Positions 8,165 to 15,246 of a stretch of DNA of 15,684 bases are shown one piece after another. The notes under the pieces are model-generated. The model worked only from the letters and a program-made list of their open reading frames with translations. It was not told the DNA's origin and searched no databases. Source of the DNA: Verrucomicrobiota bacterium (GTDB lineage: Bacteria > Verrucomicrobiota > Verrucomicrobiia > Chthoniobacterales > UBA10450); assembly GCA_003218345.1 (NCBI GenBank), contig QHNF01000026.1, positions 1 through 15,684 on the forward strand, given 5' to 3'. Made by a program: the position numbers and the translations under genes. Each line of letters begins with the position of its first letter. The first letter of the stretch is position 1.

Positions 8165-8398
8165 ATGAATTTCCTGCTGGATGTAAACATCATCCTGGGT
8201 TGCGGCTGGAAAACACATGATGTGCACGGCCAGGCAAGTCGCTCGCTCGAACGGCACCGAATAGTGCCGTCGCTCTATGCGCCCCTCGCGGAGCTGAATC
8301 AGATTAATATCGAAAATCCGCGGGCTGCCCGCCCGGGGCTACATTCTTCCGCGTCTACGGCGCTTCGTGTGGCTACACTGTTATTGAATTTGCTCTAA
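8165..8398 (+). pseudogene. Truncated PIN-domain toxin (VapC-like)
   Basis: The 77-codon frame begins MNFLLDVNIILGCGWKTHD, the N-terminus of PIN-domain ribonucleases, in which the Asp of LLDVN is the first catalytic acidic residue. It continues with HGQASRSLER and YAPLAELNQI, resembling the H..A..W(L/F)E and CPL(A/T)EL segments of VapC, where the Glu is the second acidic residue. Recognisable homology stops near codon 50 (about 8316). There the DNA enters a GC-rich palindrome (8320-8332) and the remaining residues look random. Intact VapC proteins are about 130-145 residues with further catalytic Asp residues, which are missing here. I infer an inactive remnant paired with the broken antitoxin upstream. 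Confidence 0.65.
8320..8343. repeat. GC-rich palindrome at the PIN break point, possible partial TGTAG-family element
   Basis: GCGGGC-T-GCCCGC (8320-8332) is a perfect 13-nt palindrome, followed by CCGGGGCTACA, ending at 8343. The CTACA end resembles the right ends of the three TGTAG...CTACA elements in the window. No left TGTAG end is visible, so membership is tentative. It coincides with the loss of PIN homology. Confidence 0.3.
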
Positions 8399-8530
8399 CT
8401 GTCGTCATCAACTCTCTTAGGACATGTGTTAACGAGCGAAAACAGGGCCGAATTTCAGGTTGCGCATCGGCGTCTGCTGTAGCATCTTCACCGTCCCGCA
8501 GCTGCAGTTCCCCCTCGCGGAATTTCTCTT
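8399..8530 (+). other. rpsB upstream region, no recognised element
   Basis: This 132-nt stretch between the toxin remnant and rpsB must contain the promoter and leader of the rpsB-tsf operon. I see no convincing -35/-10 pair, no known ribosomal-protein leader fold and no Shine-Dalgarno; the bases before the ATG read TTTCTCTT. The known autoregulation of rpsB in gamma-proteobacteria cannot be transferred to this sequence. Confidence 0.4.
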
Positions 8531-9262
8531 ATGGCAGATACAACAGAATTGGTGCCCGAACTTTTGGAAGCCGGCGTTCATTTTGGACACCAGACGAAGC
8601 GTTGGAATCCGAAGATGAAGCCTTTCATCTTTGAGCAGCGCAATCAAATTTACATCATTAATCTCGATCAGACCGTGCAACAGTTGCAGCGCGCCACGGA
8701 GTTTTTGCAGCAGGTCGCAAGGCGCGGTGGAAAAATTTTGTTCGTCGGTTGCAAGAAGCAGGCGCAGGAAGCGGTGAAAGAGGCGGCAGTGGCTTGTGGT
8801 CAATTTTATGTGAATCAGCGCTGGCTCGGCGGCACGCTGACGAATCTGGCCACGATTCGCAAGAGCATTGGGCGATTGAAATACATCGAACAGATCGAGC
8901 AGTCGCCCGAATACAAGAAAATGGGAAAACAGGAATTGGCTGCGCTGAATCGGGAGGCTGCGAAGCTCCGGCGCAACCTTGATGGGATACTTGAGATGTC
9001 ACAATTGCCCGATGCCCTGGTGGTGATCGACACGATCCGAGAGCAAAACGCGGTGAATGAGGCGCGGCGTCTCGGCATTCCAGTGGTTGCCATTGTGGAC
9101 ACCAACGCAGACCCCGAGATGATCGACTATCCAATCGCGGGCAATGATGATGCGATTCGTGCTATTCGCGTGATTTTGCAAAAACTTGTTGATGCCATTG
9201 TTTCAGCAACCGGCGAAGCGCGTATCCGCGAGCAGGTCGAAATGGCTGGCGTTTCCGCGTAG
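8531..9262 (+). CDS. rpsB: 30S ribosomal protein S2
   Basis: A 243-residue ribosomal protein of the small-subunit body, needed for S1 docking and translation initiation. Conserved blocks in order: LLEAGVHFGHQTKRWNPKMKPFIF at the N-terminus, NQIYIINLDQT, GGKILFVGCKKQAQ, YVNQRWLGGTLTN, the coiled-coil insert (YKKMGKQELAALNREAAKLRRNLDGI), LPDALVVIDTIREQNAVNEARRLGIPVVAIVDTNADPE and IDYPIAGNDDAIRAI. Length is normal and no residue of note is missing. tsf follows after 46 nt, the classical rpsB-tsf operon. The ATG at 8531 directly precedes the conserved N-terminal helix, so the start is secure despite the lack of a Shine-Dalgarno. Confidence 0.97.
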   Translation: MADTTELVPELLEAGVHFGHQTKRWNPKMKPFIFEQRNQIYIINLDQTVQQLQRATEFLQQVARRGGKILFVGCKKQAQEAVKEAAVACGQFYVNQRWLGGTLTNLATIRKSIGRLKYIEQIEQSPEYKKMGKQELAALNREAAKLRRNLDGILEMSQLPDALVVIDTIREQNAVNEARRLGIPVVAIVDTNADPEMIDYPIAGNDDAIRAIRVILQKLVDAIVSATGEARIREQVEMAGVSA

Positions 9263-9272
9263 GCGGCAAGAA

Positions 9273-9307
9273 AACGTCCAACGCCCAACGTCGAACGCCC
9301 AAAGTTC
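9273..9307. repeat. Five-unit heptamer tandem repeat before tsf
   Basis: Five consecutive 7-nt units fill 35 nt: AACGTCC, AACGCCC, AACGTCG, AACGCCC and AAAGTTC. The tract ends one base before the tsf ATG at 9309, so it occupies nearly the whole rpsB-tsf spacer. It resembles the short heptamer tandem repeats known from cyanobacterial genomes in type, not in sequence. A second 35-nt five-unit heptamer tract lies at 15507-15541. Confidence 0.75.
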
Positions 9308-9308
9308 A

Positions 9309-9926
9309 ATGAAAGCGACAACCGAAATAGATCCACAAGTGGTTAAACAACTCCGCGAAAAGACGAACGCAGGTTTTATGGACTGCAAGCGCGCTCTGGT
9401 CGAGAGCGGCGGTGATCTGGCGAAAGCCGAGGCGATTTTGCGGACCAAAGGCATCGCCAGCGCGGGGAAAAAGTCCTCGCGCGCAACGAAGGAGGGCATC
9501 GTAGCTTCTTACATTCACCTGCAAGGGAAGGTCGGCGTCCTCGTAGAGGTGAATTGCGAGACCGATTTTGTAGCGAGGAACGAGAATTTCCGTGAGTTCG
9601 TGAAAGACATCACTCTGCATATTGCGGCAGCGCATCCGCTTTACGTCAGTCGCGCAGATGTTCCGGGTAATCTCATCGAAGCCGAGCGCGAGATTTACAA
9701 AGCCCAGGTGAAAGGCAAGCCGGACAACGTTGCAGACAAAATTGTCGAAGGGAAACTCGAGAAATTCTACAGCACTGTTTGCTTGCTTGAACAGGGATTC
9801 ATCAAAAATCCCGAGGTAACCGTCAGGGATTTGCTCAATGCCAAAATTGCTGAGCTGGGTGAAAATATCGTGATCCGCCGGTTCGTCCGCTATTTGGTGG
9901 GCGAACCGCTCCCGAGCGAAGCTTGA
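9309..9926 (+). CDS. tsf: Translation elongation factor Ts, short form
   Basis: A 205-residue guanine-nucleotide exchange factor for EF-Tu. The N-terminal UBA-like helix region reads VVKQLREKTNAGFMDCKRALVESGGDLAKAEAILR, with the hallmark REKT(N)AG and MDCK(R/K)AL residues. The core contains GVLVEVNCETDFVARNENF, including the conserved TDFVA loop that contacts EF-Tu. The family's second core subdomain seen in the ~280-residue E. coli protein is absent, as in the short EF-Ts of Thermus and several other phyla. The C-terminus ends with the I(R)RF(V)RY-type motif. The start at 9309 is chosen because the frame upstream runs back into rpsB. A hairpin with a T-tract follows the stop. Confidence 0.95.
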   Translation: MKATTEIDPQVVKQLREKTNAGFMDCKRALVESGGDLAKAEAILRTKGIASAGKKSSRATKEGIVASYIHLQGKVGVLVEVNCETDFVARNENFREFVKDITLHIAAAHPLYVSRADVPGNLIEAEREIYKAQVKGKPDNVADKIVEGKLEKFYSTVCLLEQGFIKNPEVTVRDLLNAKIAELGENIVIRRFVRYLVGEPLPSEA

Positions 9927-9928
9927 GT

Positions 9929-9964
9929 GCTCTAGCGGCGTTTGTGCTACACGCCGAGCGTTTT
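9929..9964 (+). terminator. Probable rho-independent terminator after tsf
   Basis: CGGCGT (9936-9941) pairs perfectly with ACGCCG (9951-9956) around a 9-nt loop. The stem can be extended by GCTC/GAGC across a TAG bulge, and it is followed by GTTTT (9960-9964). It starts 2 nt after the tsf stop region, the right place to end the rpsB-tsf transcript. The T-tract is short, so confidence is moderate. Confidence 0.5.
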
Positions 9965-9992
9965 AGACCGCGCGCATTCAAATCCTGGTTGG

Positions 9993-10073
9993 GCTGTAGT
10001 GTCCGCTGTCCTCAGCGCATTGCGCTCCGTGTGCTCAACTAACTGGTGCGCCGCGGACAGCGCACACTACAGC
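9993..10073. repeat. Dispersed palindromic element, TGTAG family, copy 2
   Basis: An 81-nt element with 19-nt inverted ends, GCTGTAGTGTCCGCTGTCC (9993-10011) and GGACAGCGCACACTACAGC (10055-10073), that pair at 18 of 19 positions. It lies in the 198-nt gap between tsf and ligD. It encodes nothing, and its TGTAG/CTACA ends are shared with the elements at 4357-4426 and 10788-10852. It could fold as a long hairpin in RNA or mark a non-autonomous mobile unit. Confidence 0.7.
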
Positions 10074-10075
10074 GA

Positions 10076-10105
10076 TTGCCAGTCATTGCGTGCCATTCGG
10101 GTAAT
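10076..10105 (+). promoter_or_regulatory. Candidate sigma70-type promoter for ligD
   Basis: TTGCCA (10076-10081) and GGTAAT (10100-10105) are separated by 18 nt, about 20 nt upstream of the ligD ATG. The run GGGGG (10119-10123) immediately before the ATG may act as a weak ribosome-binding site. Matches are partial. Confidence 0.25.
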
Positions 10106-10124
10106 CTGCGGTTAGTTTGGGGGA

Positions 10125-11846
10125 ATGAGACTCACCGAGTACAAACGCAAGCGCGATTTCAGGAAGACGGCCGAGCCAGCGGGCGGGAAACCGTTACCAA
10201 AAAAAGTAAAAGGCGCGTCGAATTTCGTTATTCAAAAACATGCCGCGCGCCGTTTGCACTACGATTTCCGTCTGGAGATGGATGGCGTTCTAAAATCGTG
10301 GGCGCTGCCGAAAGGGCTCCCTTGGAAGCGAGGCGAAAAACATCTTGCCGTGGAAGTGGAAGATCATCCGCTCGAGTACGCGACTTTCGAGGGGATCATC
10401 CCGGAGGGACAATATGGTGGCGGCACGGTGATGGTGTGGGACCGCGGCAACTATCACGTTTATGGTGAACAACCGGTGAAATCACTGCAGGAAGGCAAGC
10501 TTCACCTCGTTCTCGACGGCGAAAAAGCAAAAGGCGAATGGACCCTGGTGCGGATTCGCGGCCGCGATGATCAAAAAAATCAGTGGTTGATCTTGAAAAC
10601 GGGAGACGCCGCGAAGCCGATATCAAACAAAGTTGAAGACCGGTCGGTCAAGACGGGACGCACGATGAAGCAAATTGCGCAAGCTCGCGATGCTGAATGG
10701 GAGTCCAATCGCAAAACGGACGAGAGTCCCACATCGCAATTCAAAGCGCGGGTCCGCGCTGCGCTGAAAAAAAAGGAAGACGAAGAAATTGTAGGGCAGG
10801 CGCATTGCCTGCCAACCATAGAGCCAGGCAGCCGGAGCGGCCGCCCTACAATCGCGGCGTTTTCAGATTTGCCGTCTGCGAAAGCGCGGTTTGTCGAGCC
10901 GATGAAGGCGCGATTGGTCGAGCAGCCTCCTGCGACAGGTGACTGGATTTACGAACTCAAATTCGATGGCATCCGGTTGATTGCGGTCAAGAACGAGAAC
11001 AGCGTTTCACTTCTTTCGCGAAACGAAAATGAATTGTGCGGACGGTTCCCGGAAATCCTTAAAGCGATAAAGAATTTGCCGGCACGCGAATGCGTGGTTG
11101 ATGGCGAAGTCGTTGCGCTCGACGAGGAGGGCCGTTCCTCGTTTCAACTCCTGCAAGCGCGGGAGATGGAAGGGCGAAAGAGTCCCATTTATTTCTATGC
11201 ATTTGATCTGCTCCAACTGGATGGCAAGAGCTTGATCGCGCTGCCGTTGGAGGCGCGCAAGAATGTTCTCGAAAAGCTCTGCGCGGACGCGAGCGATCCG
11301 ATCCGTTACTCGGGCGCGATTGGCGGAGATGCAAAACAACTGCTCGATGAAGTCAAGCGGCGCGGCCTCGAAGGACTTGTCGGCAAGCAGCGCAAGTCTG
11401 TTTACGAAGCCGGCCGCAGAAGCGGAGCATGGATCAAGCTCAAATGTGTCAGCGAGCAGGAATTCGTCATCGGCGGATACACTCCGCCGCAGGGAGCGCG
11501 TAAACATTTCGGAGCGATCCTCGTGGGCTATTACGGCGAGAATCAACTAAGGTTCGCCGGGAAAGTCGGCACCGGCTTCACTTCGAAGACCTTGCCGATG
11601 TTGCACAAGAAGTTCCAAAAAGAAGCGCGCGACGATTGTCCATTTGTCGATCTTCCTTCAAAGCAGAATGGGCAATGGACGCAGGGGATCACGCCGTCGA
11701 TGATGCGAAAGATGCACTGGGTCAATCCGAAGTTTGTCGCCCAAATCAAATTCGCCGAGTGGACCCGAGATGGGAAATTGCGTGCGCCCGTTTTCCTCGG
11801 ATTGCGCGAAGATAAAAAGCCCAGCGACGTTGTTCGTGAGGGTTGA
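10125..11846 (+). CDS. ligD: ATP-dependent DNA ligase LigD, phosphoesterase plus ligase domains (no polymerase domain)
   Basis: A 573-residue DNA end-joining enzyme. Residues ~30-165 are the 3'-phosphoesterase domain, with H39, H45, D47, R49, H81 and Y85 present, the residues corresponding to the metal and phosphate ligands of Pseudomonas LigD. Residues ~256-570 are the ATP-dependent ligase: adenylated Lys279 in ELKFDGIR, DGEVVALDE (326-334), FYAFDLL (357-363), EGLVGK (416-421) and WIKLK (436-440), followed by an OB fold (FGAILVGYY). The primase-polymerase domain of longer LigD proteins is absent. Residues ~222-243 of the linker are encoded by an inserted palindromic element, in frame. LigD normally works with Ku in non-homologous end joining; no ku gene is in the window. 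The ATG follows a GGGGG run and opens directly on conserved sequence. Confidence 0.93.
   Translation: MRLTEYKRKRDFRKTAEPAGGKPLPKKVKGASNFVIQKHAARRLHYDFRLEMDGVLKSWALPKGLPWKRGEKHLAVEVEDHPLEYATFEGIIPEGQYGGGTVMVWDRGNYHVYGEQPVKSLQEGKLHLVLDGEKAKGEWTLVRIRGRDDQKNQWLILKTGDAAKPISNKVEDRSVKTGRTMKQIAQARDAEWESNRKTDESPTSQFKARVRAALKKKEDEEIVGQAHCLPTIEPGSRSGRPTIAAFSDLPSAKARFVEPMKARLVEQPPATGDWIYELKFDGIRLIAVKNENSVSLLSRNENELCGRFPEILKAIKNLPARECVVDGEVVALDEEGRSSFQLLQAREMEGRKSPIYFYAFDLLQLDGKSLIALPLEARKNVLEKLCADASDPIRYSGAIGGDAKQLLDEVKRRGLEGLVGKQRKSVYEAGRRSGAWIKLKCVSEQEFVIGGYTPPQGARKHFGAILVGYYGENQLRFAGKVGTGFTSKTLPMLHKKFQKEARDDCPFVDLPSKQNGQWTQGITPSMMRKMHWVNPKFVAQIKFAEWTRDGKLRAPVFLGLREDKKPSDVVREG
10788..10852. repeat. Dispersed palindromic element, TGTAG family, copy 3, inside ligD
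   Basis: A 65-nt element bounded by perfect 10-nt inverted ends, ATTGTAGGGC (10788-10797) and GCCCTACAAT (10843-10852). The left half also forms a hairpin GGCAGGC-GCATT-GCCTGCC (10795-10813). It lies within the ligD reading frame and is translated as part of the linker between the phosphoesterase and ligase domains without breaking the frame. Its ends match those of the intergenic copy at 4357-4426 over TTGTAGGG. Confidence 0.75.
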
Positions 11847-11887
11847 GGGAAATCGACAGGCACGCCTTGGTTTGCCTGCTTGTGGAT

Positions 11888-11916
11888 TTGACGTGATCGG
11901 ATTCGATCGAAAAAAT
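11888..11916 (+). promoter_or_regulatory. Candidate sigma70-type promoter for the glycosyltransferase-debranching operon
   Basis: TTGACG (11888-11893) and AAAAAT (11911-11916) are separated by 17 nt, with the ATG at 11942 following 25 nt later. The -35 matches the consensus at 5 of 6 positions; the -10 is weak. The spacer contains the palindrome TCGATCGA, which may or may not matter. Confidence 0.35.
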
Positions 11917-11941
11917 TTGTGAGTAGTGGGTGGAGTTGTCT

Positions 11942-12996
11942 ATGCGAATCGCTCAGGTCGCACCGCTTTTTGAGAGTGTTCCTCCGAAATATTACGGAGG
12001 AACGGAACGGGTGGTGTCTTATCTCACGGAGGAATTGGTCCGCCAGGGTCATGAGGTCACTCTCTTTGCGAGCGGGGATTCGGTGACCAAGCTCACCTTG
12101 TCGCGGCGTGCCGGCGTTCGTTGCGCCTGGACAAGCACTGCATGGACCAGCTCGCGCACCAGATCTTGATGCTTGAACATGTGTTCCAGCGCGCTGGGGA
12201 GTTCGACATCGTCCATTTTCACATTGATTATCTGCACTTCCCCGTGAGCCGCCGTCAGCCGATACCGCATATCACGACAATGCATGGCCGGCTCGATATT
12301 CCAGATATTATTCCTCTTCACCAGGAGTTTCGAGACAGGCCGTTAGTGTCGATCTCTGATGGTCAGAGGAAACCTCTGCCATGGGCAAACTGGCAAGCCA
12401 CTGTTTACCACGGGCTACCCTCTGACCTGTATCGTTTTCGCTCAGAGCCGGGAAGCTATCTTGCCTTTCTGGGGCGGGTTTCACCCGAAAAACGAGTGGA
12501 CCGGGCGATTGAGATTGCCAAGCAGGTCCAGATTCCACTTAAGATCGCCGGCAAGGTGGATCGAGTGGATGAGGAGTATTTTGAGTCTGTGGTCGAGCCG
12601 TTGTTGCGTGATCCGCTCGTGGAATTTGTCGGCGAGATAGGCGAAGGGGAGAAGGAAGATTTCCTGGGCAATGCCTATGTCTTACTTTTTCCGATTGATT
12701 GGCCGGAGCCATTTGGACTTGTAATGATTGAAGCCATGTCCTGTGGCACACCAGTGATCGCGTACCTCGGTGGAGCAGTGCCTGAGGTGATGGAAGAAGG
12801 TCACACAGGTTTCATCGTGAAGGGACTTGAAGATGCAGTGGACGCAGTCCGACGCCTGCCGGAATTGAGCCGGCAACGCTGTCGCGAGGTGTTCGACCAG
12901 CGCTTTACGGCAGCTCGAATGGCGCACGACTACTTGGGGGTGTATCAGCGGCTAATTAACAGCAAGCAAGAACCGGCGTTGGAGGCGCGCGGCTGA
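11942..12996 (+). CDS. GT4-family glycosyltransferase (apparent 1-nt deletion frameshift)
   Basis: A GT-B retaining glycosyltransferase of about 351 residues when the frame is restored. The N-terminal Rossmann part reads MRIAQVAPLFESVPPKYYGGTERVVSYLTEELVRQGHEVTLFASGDS from ATG 11942. The frame then breaks: after ACC AAG (12086-12091) the expected AHLVAAC-RSLRLDKHCMDQ continues only if one G is added beside 12091. The remainder holds FDIVHFHIDYLHFP, TMHGRLD, a YLAFLGRVSPEKRVDRAI nucleotide-sugar region and the EPFGLVMIEAMSCGTPVIA E-x7-E signature. Its stop overlaps the start of the debranching enzyme by one base (TGATG), so the two are co-translated. The donor and acceptor are unknown; context suggests alpha-glucan or a related storage or stress carbohydrate. 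A sequencing error is the simplest cause of the shift, but a genuine null allele is possible. Confidence 0.88.
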
Positions 12997-15173
12997 TGGC
13001 CAGGGAAGTCATTCGTGTCCGGAACGAGTTTTACATTCGTTCATCGTCACCGCGCGTCGATGTTCGCACGCGGGTCTTGAAACAGGGCGATACCTTCGCT
13101 GTGTTCGACCGGTTCGGCGACATCGAGACATTCGGCGCTGGTGAACTCGGCCTTTTCTATCAAGATACGCGATTCTTGTCTCGCTTAACGTTGAGGCTTG
13201 GAAGGGACCGCCCGCTGTTGCTGAGTTCGACTATTAGAGAGGACAACGCGGTCATGGCGGTTGATGCCACAAATCCCGATGCTTGGCGCGACGGCGAGAT
13301 AGTGATCCCGCGAGGAACCGTGCACCTCTTTCGGTCGAAGATTTTGTGGGAGAAAACATGTCATGAGCGGCTTCGAATCCATAACTATGGACGCGCAGCT
13401 GTTGATGTCTCTTTCTCCATCGAATTCGATGCGGATTTTGCCGACATTTTCGAGCTGCGCGGCATGAGCCGACAACAACGCGGCCGTCGCTTGGAAACGC
13501 AGGTTATGTGCGACCGCGTTGTGCTCGCGTATGAGGGTCTGGACAAGCGACTTCGCCAGACGCGAATCGTTTTCGATCCGCCGCCCACCCGCTTGACGGA
13601 ATCCGTCGCCACGTTTCGAATTCCGCTGGAAGCGGGCGAAGCAGCCAGTTACCGGTGCGCAATTGCGTGCGAAGTGGCTGGCGATTCGCGGATCGAGATC
13701 AACCCTTCTTATGAGAAGGTTGTGCAGGAGGCGGCGAGTGCGCTCGAACGCGAGCGCGCCCAAGAAGCGCAGATTTTTACCGCAAACGAACAGTTCAACG
13801 ACTGGCTGAACCGTTCCCTCGCTGATCTCCACATGATGCGAACGGTTACTCCGTATGGCCCGTATCCTTATGCTGGCGTTCCATGGTTCAGTACGGTATT
13901 CGGGCGGGACGGAATCATCACCGCGCTGCAGTTTCTGTCGTTTGATCCTTCTGTCGCGCGCGGCGTCCTGGGCTATCTCGCAGCTACCCAGGCCGACTCC
14001 GAGAGCCCGGAGCAGGATGCGCAACCGGGCAAGGTGCTGCATGAGACGCGCGCGGATGAAATGGCTATCCTGGGGGAGATTCCATTCAAGCGCTACTACG
14101 GCAGCATCGATGCGACGCCGCTTTTTGTCATGCTCGCCGGCGCATACTATAAACGGACGGGCGACCGCGCGTTCATCGAATCGATTTGGTCAAACGTGGA
14201 GCGCGCTTTAGGATGGATCGACCGTTACGGCGATTCAGATGGCGACGGCTTCGTCGAATACACCCGGAAGTCCAAACACGGTCTCATTCATCAAGGCTGG
14301 AAAGATTCTCACGACGCGATTTTCCATAGGGATGGCACCGCTGCCGCAGCACCTATCGCCTTGTGCGAAGTCCAAGGTTATGTTTACGCCGCAAAAACCG
14401 CGGCGAGTGAGCTCGCAAAAACACTCGGGGATGCCGCGCGATCGCGCGAGTTGTCAAACCAGGCGGAAGCGCTCCGTCGCAAGTTCGAGAAAGCGTTTTG
14501 GTGTGATGACCTTTCCACTTACGCCCTCGCGCTGGACGGGAGTAAGCAGCCTTGCCGAGTGCGAACATCGAACGCGGGGCACTGCCTTTTTGCTGGTATC
14601 GCCAGCGACGAGCATGCGCGCCGTGCGGCAACAACTCTCATTGACGAGACGTCGTTCTCTGGTTGGGGCATCCGCACCGTCGCCAGCAGCGAGGCGCGCT
14701 ATAATCCGATGTCATACCACAATGGGTCGGTCTGGCCACACGACAACGCCTTAATTGCGGCGGGATTCGCTCGCTACGGGTTGAAAGGATCGGCCACGAT
14801 GGTGCTCGCAGGTTTGCTCGACGCGAGTCTTTTCTTGGATCTGCATCGTTTGCCAGAACTATTTTGCGGGTTTCCTCGACGCCCCGGTGAATCTCCCACC
14901 CTTTATCCGGTAGCCTGCGCTCCGCAGTCGTGGGCTTCAGCGGCCGTGTTCCTTTTGCTCGAAGCTTGCCTTGGCTTGAGTGTGTTCGCTCCGGAACAAA
15001 AGCTTGTATTTTCGAAGCCAGTTTTGCCGGCGTTCCTTCGCCAGGTTAGCCTTCGTGATCTGAAGGTAGGAGACGCGCGGGTCGATCTTCTACTCACGAG
15101 ACACGATCAAGGCGACGTAGGAGTCAACGTGCTCCGCCGAGATGGAGCGCTCGAAGTTGTGGTTTTGAAGTAA
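12996..15173 (+). CDS. Amylo-alpha-1,6-glucosidase (glycogen debranching-type)
   Basis: A 725-residue cytoplasmic-looking protein without signal peptide. Residues ~25-225 match the N-terminal beta-sandwich of bacterial glycogen-debranching-like enzymes: DTFAVFDRFGDI, GLFYQDTRFLSRL and DRVVLAYEGLDKRLRQTRI. From ~265 the (alpha/alpha)6 barrel follows with VPWFSTVFGRDGIITALQ (296-312), EIPFKRYYGSIDATPLFV (361-378), a DSDGDGFVEY segment (413-422), HQGWKDSHDAI (432-442), MSYHNGSVWPHDNALIAAG (572-590) and ELFCGF (621-626). The acidic residues in GRD, WKDSHD and PHDN are candidates for catalysis or substrate binding; I cannot assign them by eye. The predicted reaction is hydrolysis of alpha-1,6 branch points in glycogen-like glucans. 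The start overlaps the GT4 stop by one base, so the pair is translationally coupled. Confidence 0.88.
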   Translation: MAREVIRVRNEFYIRSSSPRVDVRTRVLKQGDTFAVFDRFGDIETFGAGELGLFYQDTRFLSRLTLRLGRDRPLLLSSTIREDNAVMAVDATNPDAWRDGEIVIPRGTVHLFRSKILWEKTCHERLRIHNYGRAAVDVSFSIEFDADFADIFELRGMSRQQRGRRLETQVMCDRVVLAYEGLDKRLRQTRIVFDPPPTRLTESVATFRIPLEAGEAASYRCAIACEVAGDSRIEINPSYEKVVQEAASALERERAQEAQIFTANEQFNDWLNRSLADLHMMRTVTPYGPYPYAGVPWFSTVFGRDGIITALQFLSFDPSVARGVLGYLAATQADSESPEQDAQPGKVLHETRADEMAILGEIPFKRYYGSIDATPLFVMLAGAYYKRTGDRAFIESIWSNVERALGWIDRYGDSDGDGFVEYTRKSKHGLIHQGWKDSHDAIFHRDGTAAAAPIALCEVQGYVYAAKTAASELAKTLGDAARSRELSNQAEALRRKFEKAFWCDDLSTYALALDGSKQPCRVRTSNAGHCLFAGIASDEHARRAATTLIDETSFSGWGIRTVASSEARYNPMSYHNGSVWPHDNALIAAGFARYGLKGSATMVLAGLLDASLFLDLHRLPELFCGFPRRPGESPTLYPVACAPQSWASAAVFLLLEACLGLSVFAPEQKLVFSKPVLPAFLRQVSLRDLKVGDARVDLLLTRHDQGDVGVNVLRRDGALEVVVLK

Positions 15174-15246
15174 GCGGCTTCGTGACCAATGATGCTTGTC
15201 AGGGATTGCACTTGTCTGCGTGCTCGCCGGCAAATATGGTGAGCTG

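Noticed and set aside
8399..8530. Ribosomal-protein leader or riboswitch upstream of rpsB
   Set aside because: I could not find a convincing conserved fold or known motif in these 132 nt.
9273..9307. CRISPR array or long direct repeats
   Set aside because: The units are 7 nt without spacers, so this is a simple tandem repeat.
9186..9308. Longer N-terminus for EF-Ts running back into rpsB
   Set aside because: The extension overlaps rpsB and the heptamer tract, and EF-Ts homology begins right after ATG 9309.
13185..14042. Long minus-strand open frame of 285 codons antisense to the debranching enzyme
   Set aside because: It lacks recognisable domains, is fully covered by a well-supported + strand gene, and long antisense frames are expected from the codon bias here.
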